This document shows positions 1 to 4,936 of a DNA stretch of 14,757 bases, in pieces. Position 1 is the stretch's first letter, and the number at the start of each line of letters is the position of its first letter. A model generated the notes under the pieces. That model saw only the letters and a list, made by a program, of their open reading frames with translations. It was not told the DNA's origin and did not search any database. This stretch comes from CAZGHF01 sp964525595 (GTDB taxonomy: Bacteria; Patescibacteriota; Minisyncoccia; UBA6257; GWB1-50-10): assembly GCA_964525595.1 (NCBI GenBank), contig CAZGHF010000015.1:1-14757 (forward strand), given 5' to 3'. The position numbers were made by a program, and so were the translations under genes.

Positions 1-159
1 GGTCACCAATCGGTCAACTAAAGGTTTGATTTCCTTTGCCCGTGCTTCCGTCGTTAAAATCCGTTCGTCTCGTACCAAATTACTCGCAAGCGTTTTCAAA
101 AAAGAGCGACGTTCGCCCTTTTTGCGACCGAATTTTCTTCCCTTTTTTAGATGTCTCAT
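1..159 (-). CDS. rplQ: 50S ribosomal protein L17, N-terminal part (cut by window edge)
   Basis: This is the first 53 codons of bL17, a protein of the large ribosomal subunit that lies near the peptide exit tunnel. The reading starts MRHLKKGRKFGRKKGERRSF and continues through LKTLASNLVRDERILTTEARAK, which is the conserved N-terminal core of the family. The gene runs off the left edge, so its C-terminus is not visible. The ATG lies one nucleotide after the rpoA TGA stop. It is preceded by AAAGGGTGAA, a credible Shine-Dalgarno that lies inside the rpoA tail codons, so the two genes are probably translationally coupled. The order rpsD-rpoA-rplQ is the standard end of the bacterial alpha operon, which supports the call. 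Confidence 0.95.
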   Translation of the reverse strand, partial: MRHLKKGRKFGRKKGERRSFLKTLASNLVRDERILTTEARAKEIKPLVDRLVT

Positions 160-160
160 T

Positions 161-940
161 TCACCCTTTCTTCTTAGGCCTCCCTCTCTTCTTTGCTCCC
201 GATTCTTTCTTTTTCTCCTCCCGCTCTTTGGAAACCTCTACTTTCATCACTTCAATCTTGGAAACTTTATCAAAGTGGTCTCTCAAAATGTTAGACGCCT
301 TATGGAGCGCCTCCGAGGGACTAATAGATCCGTCTGTTTCTATTTTCATCTTTAAAAGATTGTAATCGGTCCGTTCACCAACCCTCATGTTTTCAACCGA
401 AAACTCTACCTGCAAAACCGGAGAAAAAATGGCGTCAAGGACAATTGTGCCGACATTCAATCGTTCCAAACGTCTTGCTTCAGCCGGAACATACCCCAAG
501 CCCTTCTCAACGGTGAGTTCCATATCAAGTTCAGCGTTCTTCTTAGTAAGAGTGGCAATAGGTAAATCGGGATTCACAATTTTTACGAGAGTGGTTGATT
601 CAATGTCGCCTGCTTTTATCTGGACTTCGCCTTTTACATTTAACTTCAGGATCTGGGATTCGTCAGCAAAAAAATGAAACCTGACCTTTTTGAGGTTTAG
701 AATGAACTCAACTAAATCTTCTACCATTCCAGGAATCGTTGAAAACTCATGGTCTGCTCCCTTTACTTTAATCTGGGTAATGGCGGCACCGGGCAGGGAC
801 GAAAGCAAGGCTCGTCTTAAATTATTCCCAAGTGTCGTGCCGTAGCCGGTATAGAGACCCTCAATGTGGAAAACTCCAACGCGTCCGTCCTCAGATATTT
901 TTTTAATTTTTACGGAATCGCTTAAATAAGAATATTTCAT
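161..940 (-). CDS. rpoA: RNA polymerase alpha subunit lacking the C-terminal domain
   Basis: Alpha subunit, the dimeric scaffold on which beta and beta-prime assemble. The N-terminal domain is complete: GTTLGNNLRRALLSSLPG (residues 35-51) is the conserved assembly segment, and ENMRVGERTDYN lies near residues 183-194. The protein is 259 aa, against about 310-330 aa for typical bacterial alpha. The N-terminal domain ends near residue 230 (NILRDHFDKVSKIE). The usual alpha-CTD, which contacts UP elements and activators, is absent and replaced by about 28 charged residues ending in KKRGRPKKK. The RGRP core resembles an AT-hook. The TGA stop is real, because rplQ starts 2 nt later in another frame. 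A structured 136-nt leader precedes the gene. The family call is certain; DNA binding by the tail is inference. Confidence 0.97.
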   Translation of the reverse strand: MKYSYLSDSVKIKKISEDGRVGVFHIEGLYTGYGTTLGNNLRRALLSSLPGAAITQIKVKGADHEFSTIPGMVEDLVEFILNLKKVRFHFFADESQILKLNVKGEVQIKAGDIESTTLVKIVNPDLPIATLTKKNAELDMELTVEKGLGYVPAEARRLERLNVGTIVLDAIFSPVLQVEFSVENMRVGERTDYNLLKMKIETDGSISPSEALHKASNILRDHFDKVSKIEVMKVEVSKEREEKKKESGAKKRGRPKKKG

Positions 941-1070
941 CCCGTTAGAAGTCTGTTTTATTTATTGTTGACCTTGTCACATTGGTGAATGATAGCTAGC
1001 TTGGCTTTTCCCCGCCAGTGCCCTGCATAAAAATTTCATTGAAATTTTTATGCCTAGGACTTCTAACGGG
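941..1070 (-). promoter_or_regulatory. rpoA leader bracketed by a perfect 13-bp inverted repeat
   Basis: CCCGTTAGAAGTC (941-953) and GACTTCTAACGGG (1058-1070) are perfect reverse complements separated by 104 nt. In the minus-strand mRNA the 3' arm ends directly at the rpoA ATG, and the 5' arm starts 6 nt after the rpsD stop. Pairing would bury the only purine-rich stretch before the start codon. A second, smaller perfect hairpin (1025-1053) lies inside. No other clear Shine-Dalgarno is seen. The same core, TTCTAACGGG, brackets the infA leader. It may be a translational control structure, a processing site, or a small mobile repeat with terminal inverted repeats; sequence alone does not decide. 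Confidence 0.6.
1025..1053. repeat. Perfect 14-bp hairpin in the rpsD-rpoA gap
   Basis: GCATAAAAATTTCA (1025-1038) and TGAAATTTTTATGC (1040-1053) are perfect reverse complements around a single T. The stem is AT-rich and has no following U tract on either strand, so it is not a classical intrinsic terminator. In the minus-strand mRNA it sits just downstream of the 5' arm of the larger inverted repeat. An mRNA processing or stability element is possible. Confidence 0.6.
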
Positions 1071-1076
1071 ATTCAT

Positions 1077-1679
1077 TTATCTTGAATAAAATTGACCGAC
1101 CAAATTAATGTCGAAAGGCACGTTTATGTCCTCTAAAGCAAGTTGCTTTATACATTCGCCTTTTAAATCTTCCTTGTCAAGTTTTAACCAGAAAGGCGGC
1201 TCATGCTGCTTCAGTTTTGTTCCCAAGTCCTCAAAAACTTTCTTGTTCCGTGACTCCGATCTAATTGAAATCACATCCCCAACCCTGACACTGTAAGAAG
1301 GTATTGTCATCTTCCGGCCGCCCACAGTAATGTGACCATGTGAAATTAGCTGTCTTGCCACTCTCGTTGACGGAGCAAAACCCAGAGCACACAAAACCCT
1401 GTCAAGACGTCTCTCAAGAGTAAGAAGGGCTTTTTCAAGCGGACCCTTAAAGAGGTTTCTCATTTGCCTATTGGTGAGACCGTAAGTAATCTGTATCTTT
1501 TGTTTTTCCTGAAGTTGCTTGCCGAATTCAGATACTCTTCTCCGTCGACGTGACTGTCCGTGTGCACCGGGACGATAGGGGCGGCGAATCATCACACATT
1601 TCGGCGAATTACATCGTTCCGCTTTTATAAAAAGCTTCATACCGAGTGCTCTTTCCTTTTTTTCTTTGATTTTTTTCAT
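1077..1679 (-). CDS. rpsD: 30S ribosomal protein S4
   Basis: uS4, a primary 16S rRNA-binding protein that nucleates assembly of the 30S body. At 200 aa it matches the family length of about 200-210. YRPGAHGQ (35-42) is the conserved N-terminal segment. The S4 RNA-binding fold covers roughly residues 88-150, including RLDRVLCALGFAPSTRVARQL and SHGHITVGG. The C-terminus LVGQFYSR is typical. The N-terminus is short and lysine-rich: it keeps two Cys (C23, C28) but lacks the usual earlier CxxC pair, so the zinc knuckle looks half lost. The ATG lies 1 nt after the rpsK TAG, and AGAAGAG within the rpsK end may act as a weak Shine-Dalgarno. In many bacteria S4 represses its own operon by binding leader RNA; whether the leaders here are targets is unknown. 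Confidence 0.96.
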   Translation of the reverse strand: MKKIKEKKERALGMKLFIKAERCNSPKCVMIRRPYRPGAHGQSRRRRRVSEFGKQLQEKQKIQITYGLTNRQMRNLFKGPLEKALLTLERRLDRVLCALGFAPSTRVARQLISHGHITVGGRKMTIPSYSVRVGDVISIRSESRNKKVFEDLGTKLKQHEPPFWLKLDKEDLKGECIKQLALEDINVPFDINLVGQFYSR

Positions 1680-1680
1680 T

Positions 1681-2133
1681 CTAAACTCTTCTCGGCTTTT
1701 TTGGTCTTGGTCCGTTGTGCGGAATCGGGGTCACATCCTTAATTGATAAAATATCAAAACCTTTCGCAATAAGCGACCTGAGGGCTGAATCACGACCGGC
1801 TCCGACTCCCTTTACGAAAATATCTATTTTAAAAGGGCCGGAATGGCTAAGCTTTTCCGAAATAGCCTCTGCTACCTTGGATGCGGCAAAGGGAGTTGAT
1901 TTTTTAGGACCGGAAAACCCCAGACTGCCAGCTGACATCCAGGTAATAACGTCGCCTTTCTCATCGGTCACAGTAATCACCGTATTGTTATAAGAAGCCC
2001 GAATGTAAATCCGACCGCTTTCATATTTTCTTTTTGACGAACCACTCTTTTTTTTGGTGAGCGTGCTCTTCACGGTTTCAGACTCCTTAAGAATCTCCTC
2101 CTTTGTTTTTTCAATAACTTTTTTCTTACCCAT
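1681..2133 (-). CDS. rpsK: 30S ribosomal protein S11 with a basic N-terminal extension
   Basis: uS11, a 30S platform protein near the mRNA exit. The conserved body starts near residue 40 with SGRIYIRASYNNTVITVTD. It continues through GSLGFSGPKKSTPFAA and VKGVGAGRDSALRSL and ends with TPIPHNGPRPKKPRRV, all standard S11 motifs. The protein is 150 aa against about 129 in E. coli; the extra length is a Lys/Glu/Thr-rich N-terminal tail of about 37 residues. The ATG is supported by an AAGGG/GAGGG purine run directly upstream, the best ribosome-binding site in this block. That run is also the 3' arm of a long inverted repeat. It is followed by rpsD after 1 nt. Confidence 0.96.
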   Translation of the reverse strand: MGKKKVIEKTKEEILKESETVKSTLTKKKSGSSKRKYESGRIYIRASYNNTVITVTDEKGDVITWMSAGSLGFSGPKKSTPFAASKVAEAISEKLSHSGPFKIDIFVKGVGAGRDSALRSLIAKGFDILSIKDVTPIPHNGPRPKKPRRV

Positions 2134-2264
2134 CCCTCACCCTTCAATAATAAGTTCGCTTCGCGACCAGGAAACGTTTGGTGTCTGATTTTTTGTTTGA
2201 TATATCATGGTGTTCAATAATAGCTTCTTGAATTTATTCAAGCAATCTTTGAAGGGTGAGGGAT
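2132..2264 (-). promoter_or_regulatory. rpsK leader bracketed by a perfect 16-bp inverted repeat
   Basis: ATCCCTCACCCTTCAA (2132-2147) and TTGAAGGGTGAGGGAT (2249-2264) are perfect reverse complements 101 nt apart. On the minus-strand mRNA the 3' arm contains the rpsK Shine-Dalgarno (GAAGGGTGAGGG) and the first two bases of the ATG. The 5' arm begins at the last base of the rpsM stop codon. Pairing would therefore sequester the whole rpsK initiation site. The interior has a 6-bp hairpin (2227-2242) and a 10-bp direct repeat, TTCAATAATA (2143-2152 and 2213-2222). The sequence differs from the infA and rpoA repeats, but the geometry is the same. Confidence 0.6.
2217..2245 (-). promoter_or_regulatory. 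Possible internal promoter for rpsK
   Basis: On the minus strand TTGCTT (2240-2245), a 17-nt spacer and TATTAT (2217-2222) resemble sigma-70 -35 and -10 boxes. The -10 matches 5 of 6 positions; the -35 matches only the TTG core. The spacer contains a 6-bp hairpin. Transcription would start about 75 nt before rpsK. The flanking DNA is AT-rich, so chance is a real alternative. If used, the resulting RNA would lack the distal arm of the inverted repeat (2249-2264) and so escape sequestration. Confidence 0.3.
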
Positions 2265-2647
2265 TACTTCAGTTCAACTTTTCTCTTGCCGCTCCCGGCA
2301 GTACGTCTCACATTACCGCGCACCGTCCTGGAATTACTTTTCGTCCTTTGGCCTCTTACTGGAAGTCGTTTAATATGCCTTATGCCCCTGTAAGCTTTAA
2401 CGTCTTTCAAGCGATTGATATTTTGCCTTACAACTTGCCGCAGTTCACCTTCAACTTTGTAACCTTTTTCAATTGCATACTGAATCTTATTTATTTCTTC
2501 GCCACTTAGTTCTTTAGTAAGCTTATTGGGATTTACACCCGTTTCGGCCAAAATTTGAAGAGCCGACGTCTGACCGATACCGTAAAGGTAGGTCAGGGCG
2601 ACGCCTACCTTTTTTTCGTCAGGTATATTTGTTCCGATAATTCTCAT
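2264..2647 (-). CDS. rpsM: 30S ribosomal protein S13
   Basis: uS13 sits in the head of the 30S subunit and contacts the P-site tRNA and bridge B1. The N-terminus MRIIGTNIPDEKKVGVALTY, the helix-turn segment YGIGQTSALQIL, and the C-terminal RGIRHIKRLPVRGQRT with SNSRTVRG are conserved. The length of 127 aa is typical (about 118-127). The start overlaps the rpmJ stop as ATGA, a coupling arrangement, with AGG in GACAGGG close upstream as a weak ribosome-binding site. The TAA stop touches the distal arm of the rpsK leader repeat. Confidence 0.97.
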   Translation of the reverse strand: MRIIGTNIPDEKKVGVALTYLYGIGQTSALQILAETGVNPNKLTKELSGEEINKIQYAIEKGYKVEGELRQVVRQNINRLKDVKAYRGIRHIKRLPVRGQRTKSNSRTVRGNVRRTAGSGKRKVELK

Positions 2648-2760
2648 CCCTGTCTTTGTTTATGCTTTGGGTTCTTCTTGCAAATTATATAAATTCGTCC
2701 GTGACGACGGACAACTTTGCAATCTTTGCAGATTTTTTTAACTGACGTTCTTACTTTCAT
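2644..2760 (-). CDS. rpmJ: 50S ribosomal protein L36
   Basis: bL36, a 38-residue zinc-ribbon protein of the large subunit. The reading starts MKVRTSVKKICKDCKVVRRH and ends ICKKNPKHKQRQG. The three Cys and one His zinc ligands are present (C11, C14, C27, H33), so it is the zinc-binding form. Length and sequence match the family closely. It ends in TGA that overlaps the rpsM ATG. There is no clear Shine-Dalgarno before its ATG (AACACTATATGT). The 67-nt gap to infA holds a GCGAATTCGC-centred hairpin. The order infA-rpmJ-rpsM is the standard one. Confidence 0.96.
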   Translation of the reverse strand: MKVRTSVKKICKDCKVVRRHGRIYIICKKNPKHKQRQG

Positions 2761-2796
2761 ACATATAGTGTTCGCTAATAATGCTGATCTTCGGCA

Positions 2797-2818
2797 AATA
2801 ATGCGAATTCGCGTTATT
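2797..2818. repeat. Imperfect palindrome in the infA-rpmJ gap
   Basis: A 22-nt palindrome centred on GCGAATTCGC, with AATAAT on one side and GTTATT on the other. It can pair along all 11 positions with a single T-G wobble. It lies 10 nt after the infA stop and about 37 nt before the rpmJ ATG. It has no U tract, so it is more likely a processing or attenuating hairpin than a terminator. It has no copy elsewhere in the window. Confidence 0.4.
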
Positions 2819-2827
2819 CGCGATTAA

Positions 2828-3043
2828 TCATAACCTCCGGATAATCCGGCCCCGCCTGTCGTTTAAATTCGGTATTTCAACGATAACCCTGTCACCGGGT
2901 ATCACCCGAATATGATGAATTTTCATCTTACCGGCCAGATGAGCTAAGACCTCGTTCTCACCATCAAGTTTTACTCTGAAAAGCAAGCCTGGCAGCGCTT
3001 CTTCAACAATACCTTCTTTTTGTATGCCTTTGTCTTTTTTCAC
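2828..3043 (-). CDS. infA: Translation initiation factor IF-1
   Basis: IF-1 is a single OB-fold protein that occupies the 30S A site during initiation. The conserved stretch GIVEEALPGLLFRVKL, then EVLAHLAGKMKIHHIRVIPG and DRVIVEI, then GRIIRRL, defines the family. I choose the GTG at 3041-3043, which gives 71 aa, essentially the E. coli length of 72. The open frame continues to a TTG at 3097, adding 18 arginine-rich residues unlike any IF-1, so that longer form is rejected. The GTG directly abuts the 3' arm of a perfect 16-bp inverted repeat and lies 4 nt after the stop of a small upstream frame. No normal Shine-Dalgarno is present; GGGG lies too close. A good promoter lies about 160 nt upstream. 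Confidence 0.93.
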   Translation of the reverse strand: MKKDKGIQKEGIVEEALPGLLFRVKLDGENEVLAHLAGKMKIHHIRVIPGDRVIVEIPNLNDRRGRIIRRL

Positions 3044-3145
3044 CCCGTTAGAAATGACAAATACCCAACCTCGCCTCGACCGCCTTCTGTGGCGCAATTT
3101 CTTGTCTGATTAATATTTTAGTCATTTGCGTCATTTCTAACGGGG
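3043..3145 (-). promoter_or_regulatory. infA leader bracketed by a perfect 16-bp inverted repeat
   Basis: CCCCGTTAGAAATGAC (3043-3058) and GTCATTTCTAACGGGG (3130-3145) are perfect reverse complements 71 nt apart. In the minus-strand mRNA the 3' arm runs into the first base of the infA GTG. Its TTCTAACGGG core and position before the start codon match the rpoA leader, but the interiors of the two elements show no similarity that I can see. A third CCCCGTT lies further upstream in the same leader (3188-3194) and could compete for the AACGGGG at the start codon. Confidence 0.6.
3048..3134 (-). CDS. Possible 28-aa leader peptide before infA
   Basis: A short frame starts ATGACGCAAATG inside the distal repeat arm (3132-3134) and ends at the TAA in the proximal arm (3048-3050), 4 nt before the infA GTG. 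The peptide begins MTQMTKILIRQEIAPQKA and ends LGICHF. No ribosome-binding site is evident and no homologue is recognised. Its interest lies in position: a ribosome terminating at TAACGGGGTG would open the structure and sit on the infA start, so it could couple or regulate infA translation. It may equally be a chance frame. Confidence 0.2.
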   Translation of the reverse strand: MTQMTKILIRQEIAPQKAVEARLGICHF

Positions 3146-3163
3146 CGAGTCAAGCAATTCCGG

Positions 3164-3194
3164 CCCCGTATATTCCTGGGAAACCTCAACGGGG
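3164..3194 (-). promoter_or_regulatory. 5' hairpin of the infA transcript
   Basis: CCCCGT (3164-3169) and ACGGGG (3189-3194) form a 6-bp stem around 19 nt, a few nucleotides after the predicted transcription start. On the mRNA the first arm reads CCCCGTTGAGG. It shares CCCCGTT with the distal arm of the main leader repeat, so two mutually exclusive foldings of the leader can be drawn: local hairpin here, or pairing with AACGGGG at the infA start. Confidence 0.35.
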
Positions 3195-3204
3195 TCAGTC
3201 TGAA

Positions 3205-3233
3205 ATCCTAACAAAATGGAAGAATTGCGTCAA
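3205..3233 (-). promoter_or_regulatory. Sigma-70-type promoter for the infA-rplQ block
   Basis: On the minus strand TTGACG (3228-3233) matches the -35 consensus at 5 of 6 positions. It is followed by a 17-nt spacer and TAGGAT (3205-3210), which matches 4 of 6 positions of the -10. Transcription would begin near 3198, giving a leader of about 155 nt to the infA GTG. It lies just downstream of the preceding gene's stop (3265), where an independent ribosomal-block promoter is expected because secY, adk and map are not upstream. Confidence 0.55.
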
Positions 3234-3264
3234 CCCAGTTTTCTACTGCCGGATTAATCCCCAT

Positions 3265-4935
3265 CTAATTAAGTATTATTTTCACTTTGTCAGGGTCTCC
3301 CGGCACCTTGTTTACCCAAAATGGCCAAAGAGAGATATTTGCCCGCTCAAGACCGGAGAGAAAAAATACTGTTTTTCTCAATTCTTCTTCATTCTGACCC
3401 GCAAATTCCTGCTTAAGTTTTTCAACATCAAGGTCTGGTTCGAAAACCACCTCTCCTTCAACCGAAAAATTTACCGAACTTTCATTAAGATTAATTTCCG
3501 GTTCACCGTAATCAATCGAAAATTCCCTTACTCTCATGTCGGAAAAAGCGGCCTTCCCGGCATCAGAAACAACCGTTTCTTCAAGTGTTTTCTCTTCAAA
3601 AACGAGATAACGAAGCTCTGCTTCGGCGAAAATCCCGAAATTACCATCGTCGCGGACCATTTCAACCTGCTCATCGAGAATTTCAAATCCCCGGGCACCG
3701 GGAAAAACCTTGAACTTTTCCGAAAGCAGGATAAGTACCTGAGCTTCAAGAATACTCTCCAAGTCCGAGAAAAGTTTTACTTTCCCCTTTTCGATATCTT
3801 CTTTCGTCGGTACGGTTTCCTCTCCCACAAGCCCGCCGCTCATTGCTCCTCTGGAATCGGCATAAAAACCTTCATATCGCGGACCGCCTTTAAATCCGGG
3901 GATTCGCCAGTACTCCTCCGGACCGACATTATAATCCTCGCCGGCCTCGTCGGCTGTGACTTTCACTTCTATTTCGGAGGGGACAATCTTCCCGTTCTCA
4001 ATTTTTGCGCCGGGGATGGTTACCCGCTTATCAAGACGAAAAAGTTTTCCGCTTGGAGACAAAAACCTCGTCGTTGCGACAAGCACTTGGGAATCGGAAC
4101 TGTAAGCGTTATAAACCGTAAGCGTTCCTTCTGCTCTCCTCTCAACTTTCTCTCTGCCCGAAGCGGGAAAGCTCAAACTCAGATTACCTTTTGCCTTAAG
4201 AAGTTCGGCAGGAAGCATTATTCTCCCTTCCTTCACTCCGGCAACTTGGTAATCAGTTGTTGCCTTCACTCCGTAAGCAAACGTAACCGGAACTTTTTTC
4301 AAAATCATTTCCACAGTCGCCTTCGGCAAAACGCGATTTGCAATAAAAAACCCTCCGCCAACAACCAAAATAACTGCGGCAAAATAAAAGGTTGTTCTAA
4401 ACAAACGCCGTTTCTTACTCCTTCTGAAAACCTGTCTAATCTCGGCCGGCGGAATTATATTTTCTAATTCAGCAGCCTCCTCCCCGTCTTCGCTTTCTTC
4501 CTCCCGCCCCGAAGAATCTTCGGGGCGCCCGCTCCGACTCGCGTCGAGCGAGGCGAGAGGCTCGCCTCCTTTGGAGGCGGCAATTTCTTTCTCGTCTTCG
4601 TCTTCTTGCATCTTCTTCGGTGTCACCTTAAATTTAGGCCTCGGTAAAATATCCGAAATAATCCTTTCTCTCTGTTTGAAAACCGGGTTAAAAGCCTTAA
4701 TTTTCGCAAGGGCAGCCAGCTCTAAAACGATCTCATCGATTGATTCAACATGAAGTTCCTTGCCCGCCGTCATGCTTTCCCTTTTCAAAACATGAAAATT
4801 ATTGATTGACGAAGTCAAAACGGATTCGCGCGGGATGTTTAAAATAACAATATGACTTTTAGTGTTAATAAGCCGGTGAACGGCAACATCAAGACCTTCG
4901 TTCTTGTTTAGAAAAATTTTTTTCTCAGTTTTCAT
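3265..4935 (-). CDS. Single-pass envelope protein, possibly with a baseplate J-like outer domain
   Basis: Specific function not recognised. The 556 aa fall into four parts. Residues 1-105 form a compact alpha/beta-looking domain (SHIVILNIPRESVL, later ELHVESIDEIVLELAALAKI). Residues 106-165 are a very acidic, low-complexity linker. RRSKKRRLFR then precedes one hydrophobic segment (about 181-200, FYFAAVILVVGGGFFIAN). Residues 205-556 are a beta-rich region containing EGTLTVYNAYSSDSQVL and RDKRV-like strand patterns. The positive-inside rule puts the N-terminus in the cytoplasm and the C-terminal region outside. From memory this layout resembles Patescibacteria proteins annotated as baseplate J/gp47-like, a weak link without a profile search. 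The ATG is 1 nt after the stop of the FtsA/PilM-like gene, so the two are probably co-translated and may work together. Part of the linker is encoded by a hairpin cluster. Confidence 0.6.
   Translation of the reverse strand: MKTEKKIFLNKNEGLDVAVHRLINTKSHIVILNIPRESVLTSSINNFHVLKRESMTAGKELHVESIDEIVLELAALAKIKAFNPVFKQRERIISDILPRPKFKVTPKKMQEDEDEKEIAASKGGEPLASLDASRSGRPEDSSGREEESEDGEEAAELENIIPPAEIRQVFRRSKKRRLFRTTFYFAAVILVVGGGFFIANRVLPKATVEMILKKVPVTFAYGVKATTDYQVAGVKEGRIMLPAELLKAKGNLSLSFPASGREKVERRAEGTLTVYNAYSSDSQVLVATTRFLSPSGKLFRLDKRVTIPGAKIENGKIVPSEIEVKVTADEAGEDYNVGPEEYWRIPGFKGGPRYEGFYADSRGAMSGGLVGEETVPTKEDIEKGKVKLFSDLESILEAQVLILLSEKFKVFPGARGFEILDEQVEMVRDDGNFGIFAEAELRYLVFEEKTLEETVVSDAGKAAFSDMRVREFSIDYGEPEINLNESSVNFSVEGEVVFEPDLDVEKLKQEFAGQNEEELRKTVFFLSGLERANISLWPFWVNKVPGDPDKVKIILN
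4505..4579. repeat. Cluster of GC-rich hairpins inside the coding linker
   Basis: Consecutive stems are: an 11-bp perfect stem with a 1-nt loop (4505-4515/4517-4527), a 5-bp stem CTCGC/GCGAG (4538-4542/4548-4552), an 8-bp stem GAGGCGAG/CTCGCCTC (4550-4557/4561-4568), and a 7-bp stem CGCCTCC/GGAGGCG (4563-4569/4573-4579). Neighbouring stems share bases, so they are alternative folds. They encode residues 119-144, a Gly/Ser/Arg-rich stretch within an otherwise Glu/Asp-rich linker, and are richer in G+C than the surroundings. This looks like a REP-like palindromic element carried in frame; the element class is inference. Confidence 0.55.
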
Positions 4936-4936
4936 C

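Noticed and set aside
387..677. 96-codon plus-strand frame inside rpoA
   Set aside because: Shadow of rpoA with no independent support.
1025..1053. Intrinsic terminator between rpsD and rpoA
   Set aside because: The stem is A/T-rich and no U tract follows on the minus strand; ending transcription before rpoA and rplQ would also be unexpected.
3044..3097. N-terminal extension of infA to a TTG, adding 18 residues
   Set aside because: The added residues are Arg-rich and unlike any IF-1, they include the inverted-repeat arm, and the GTG at 3043 gives the normal IF-1 length.
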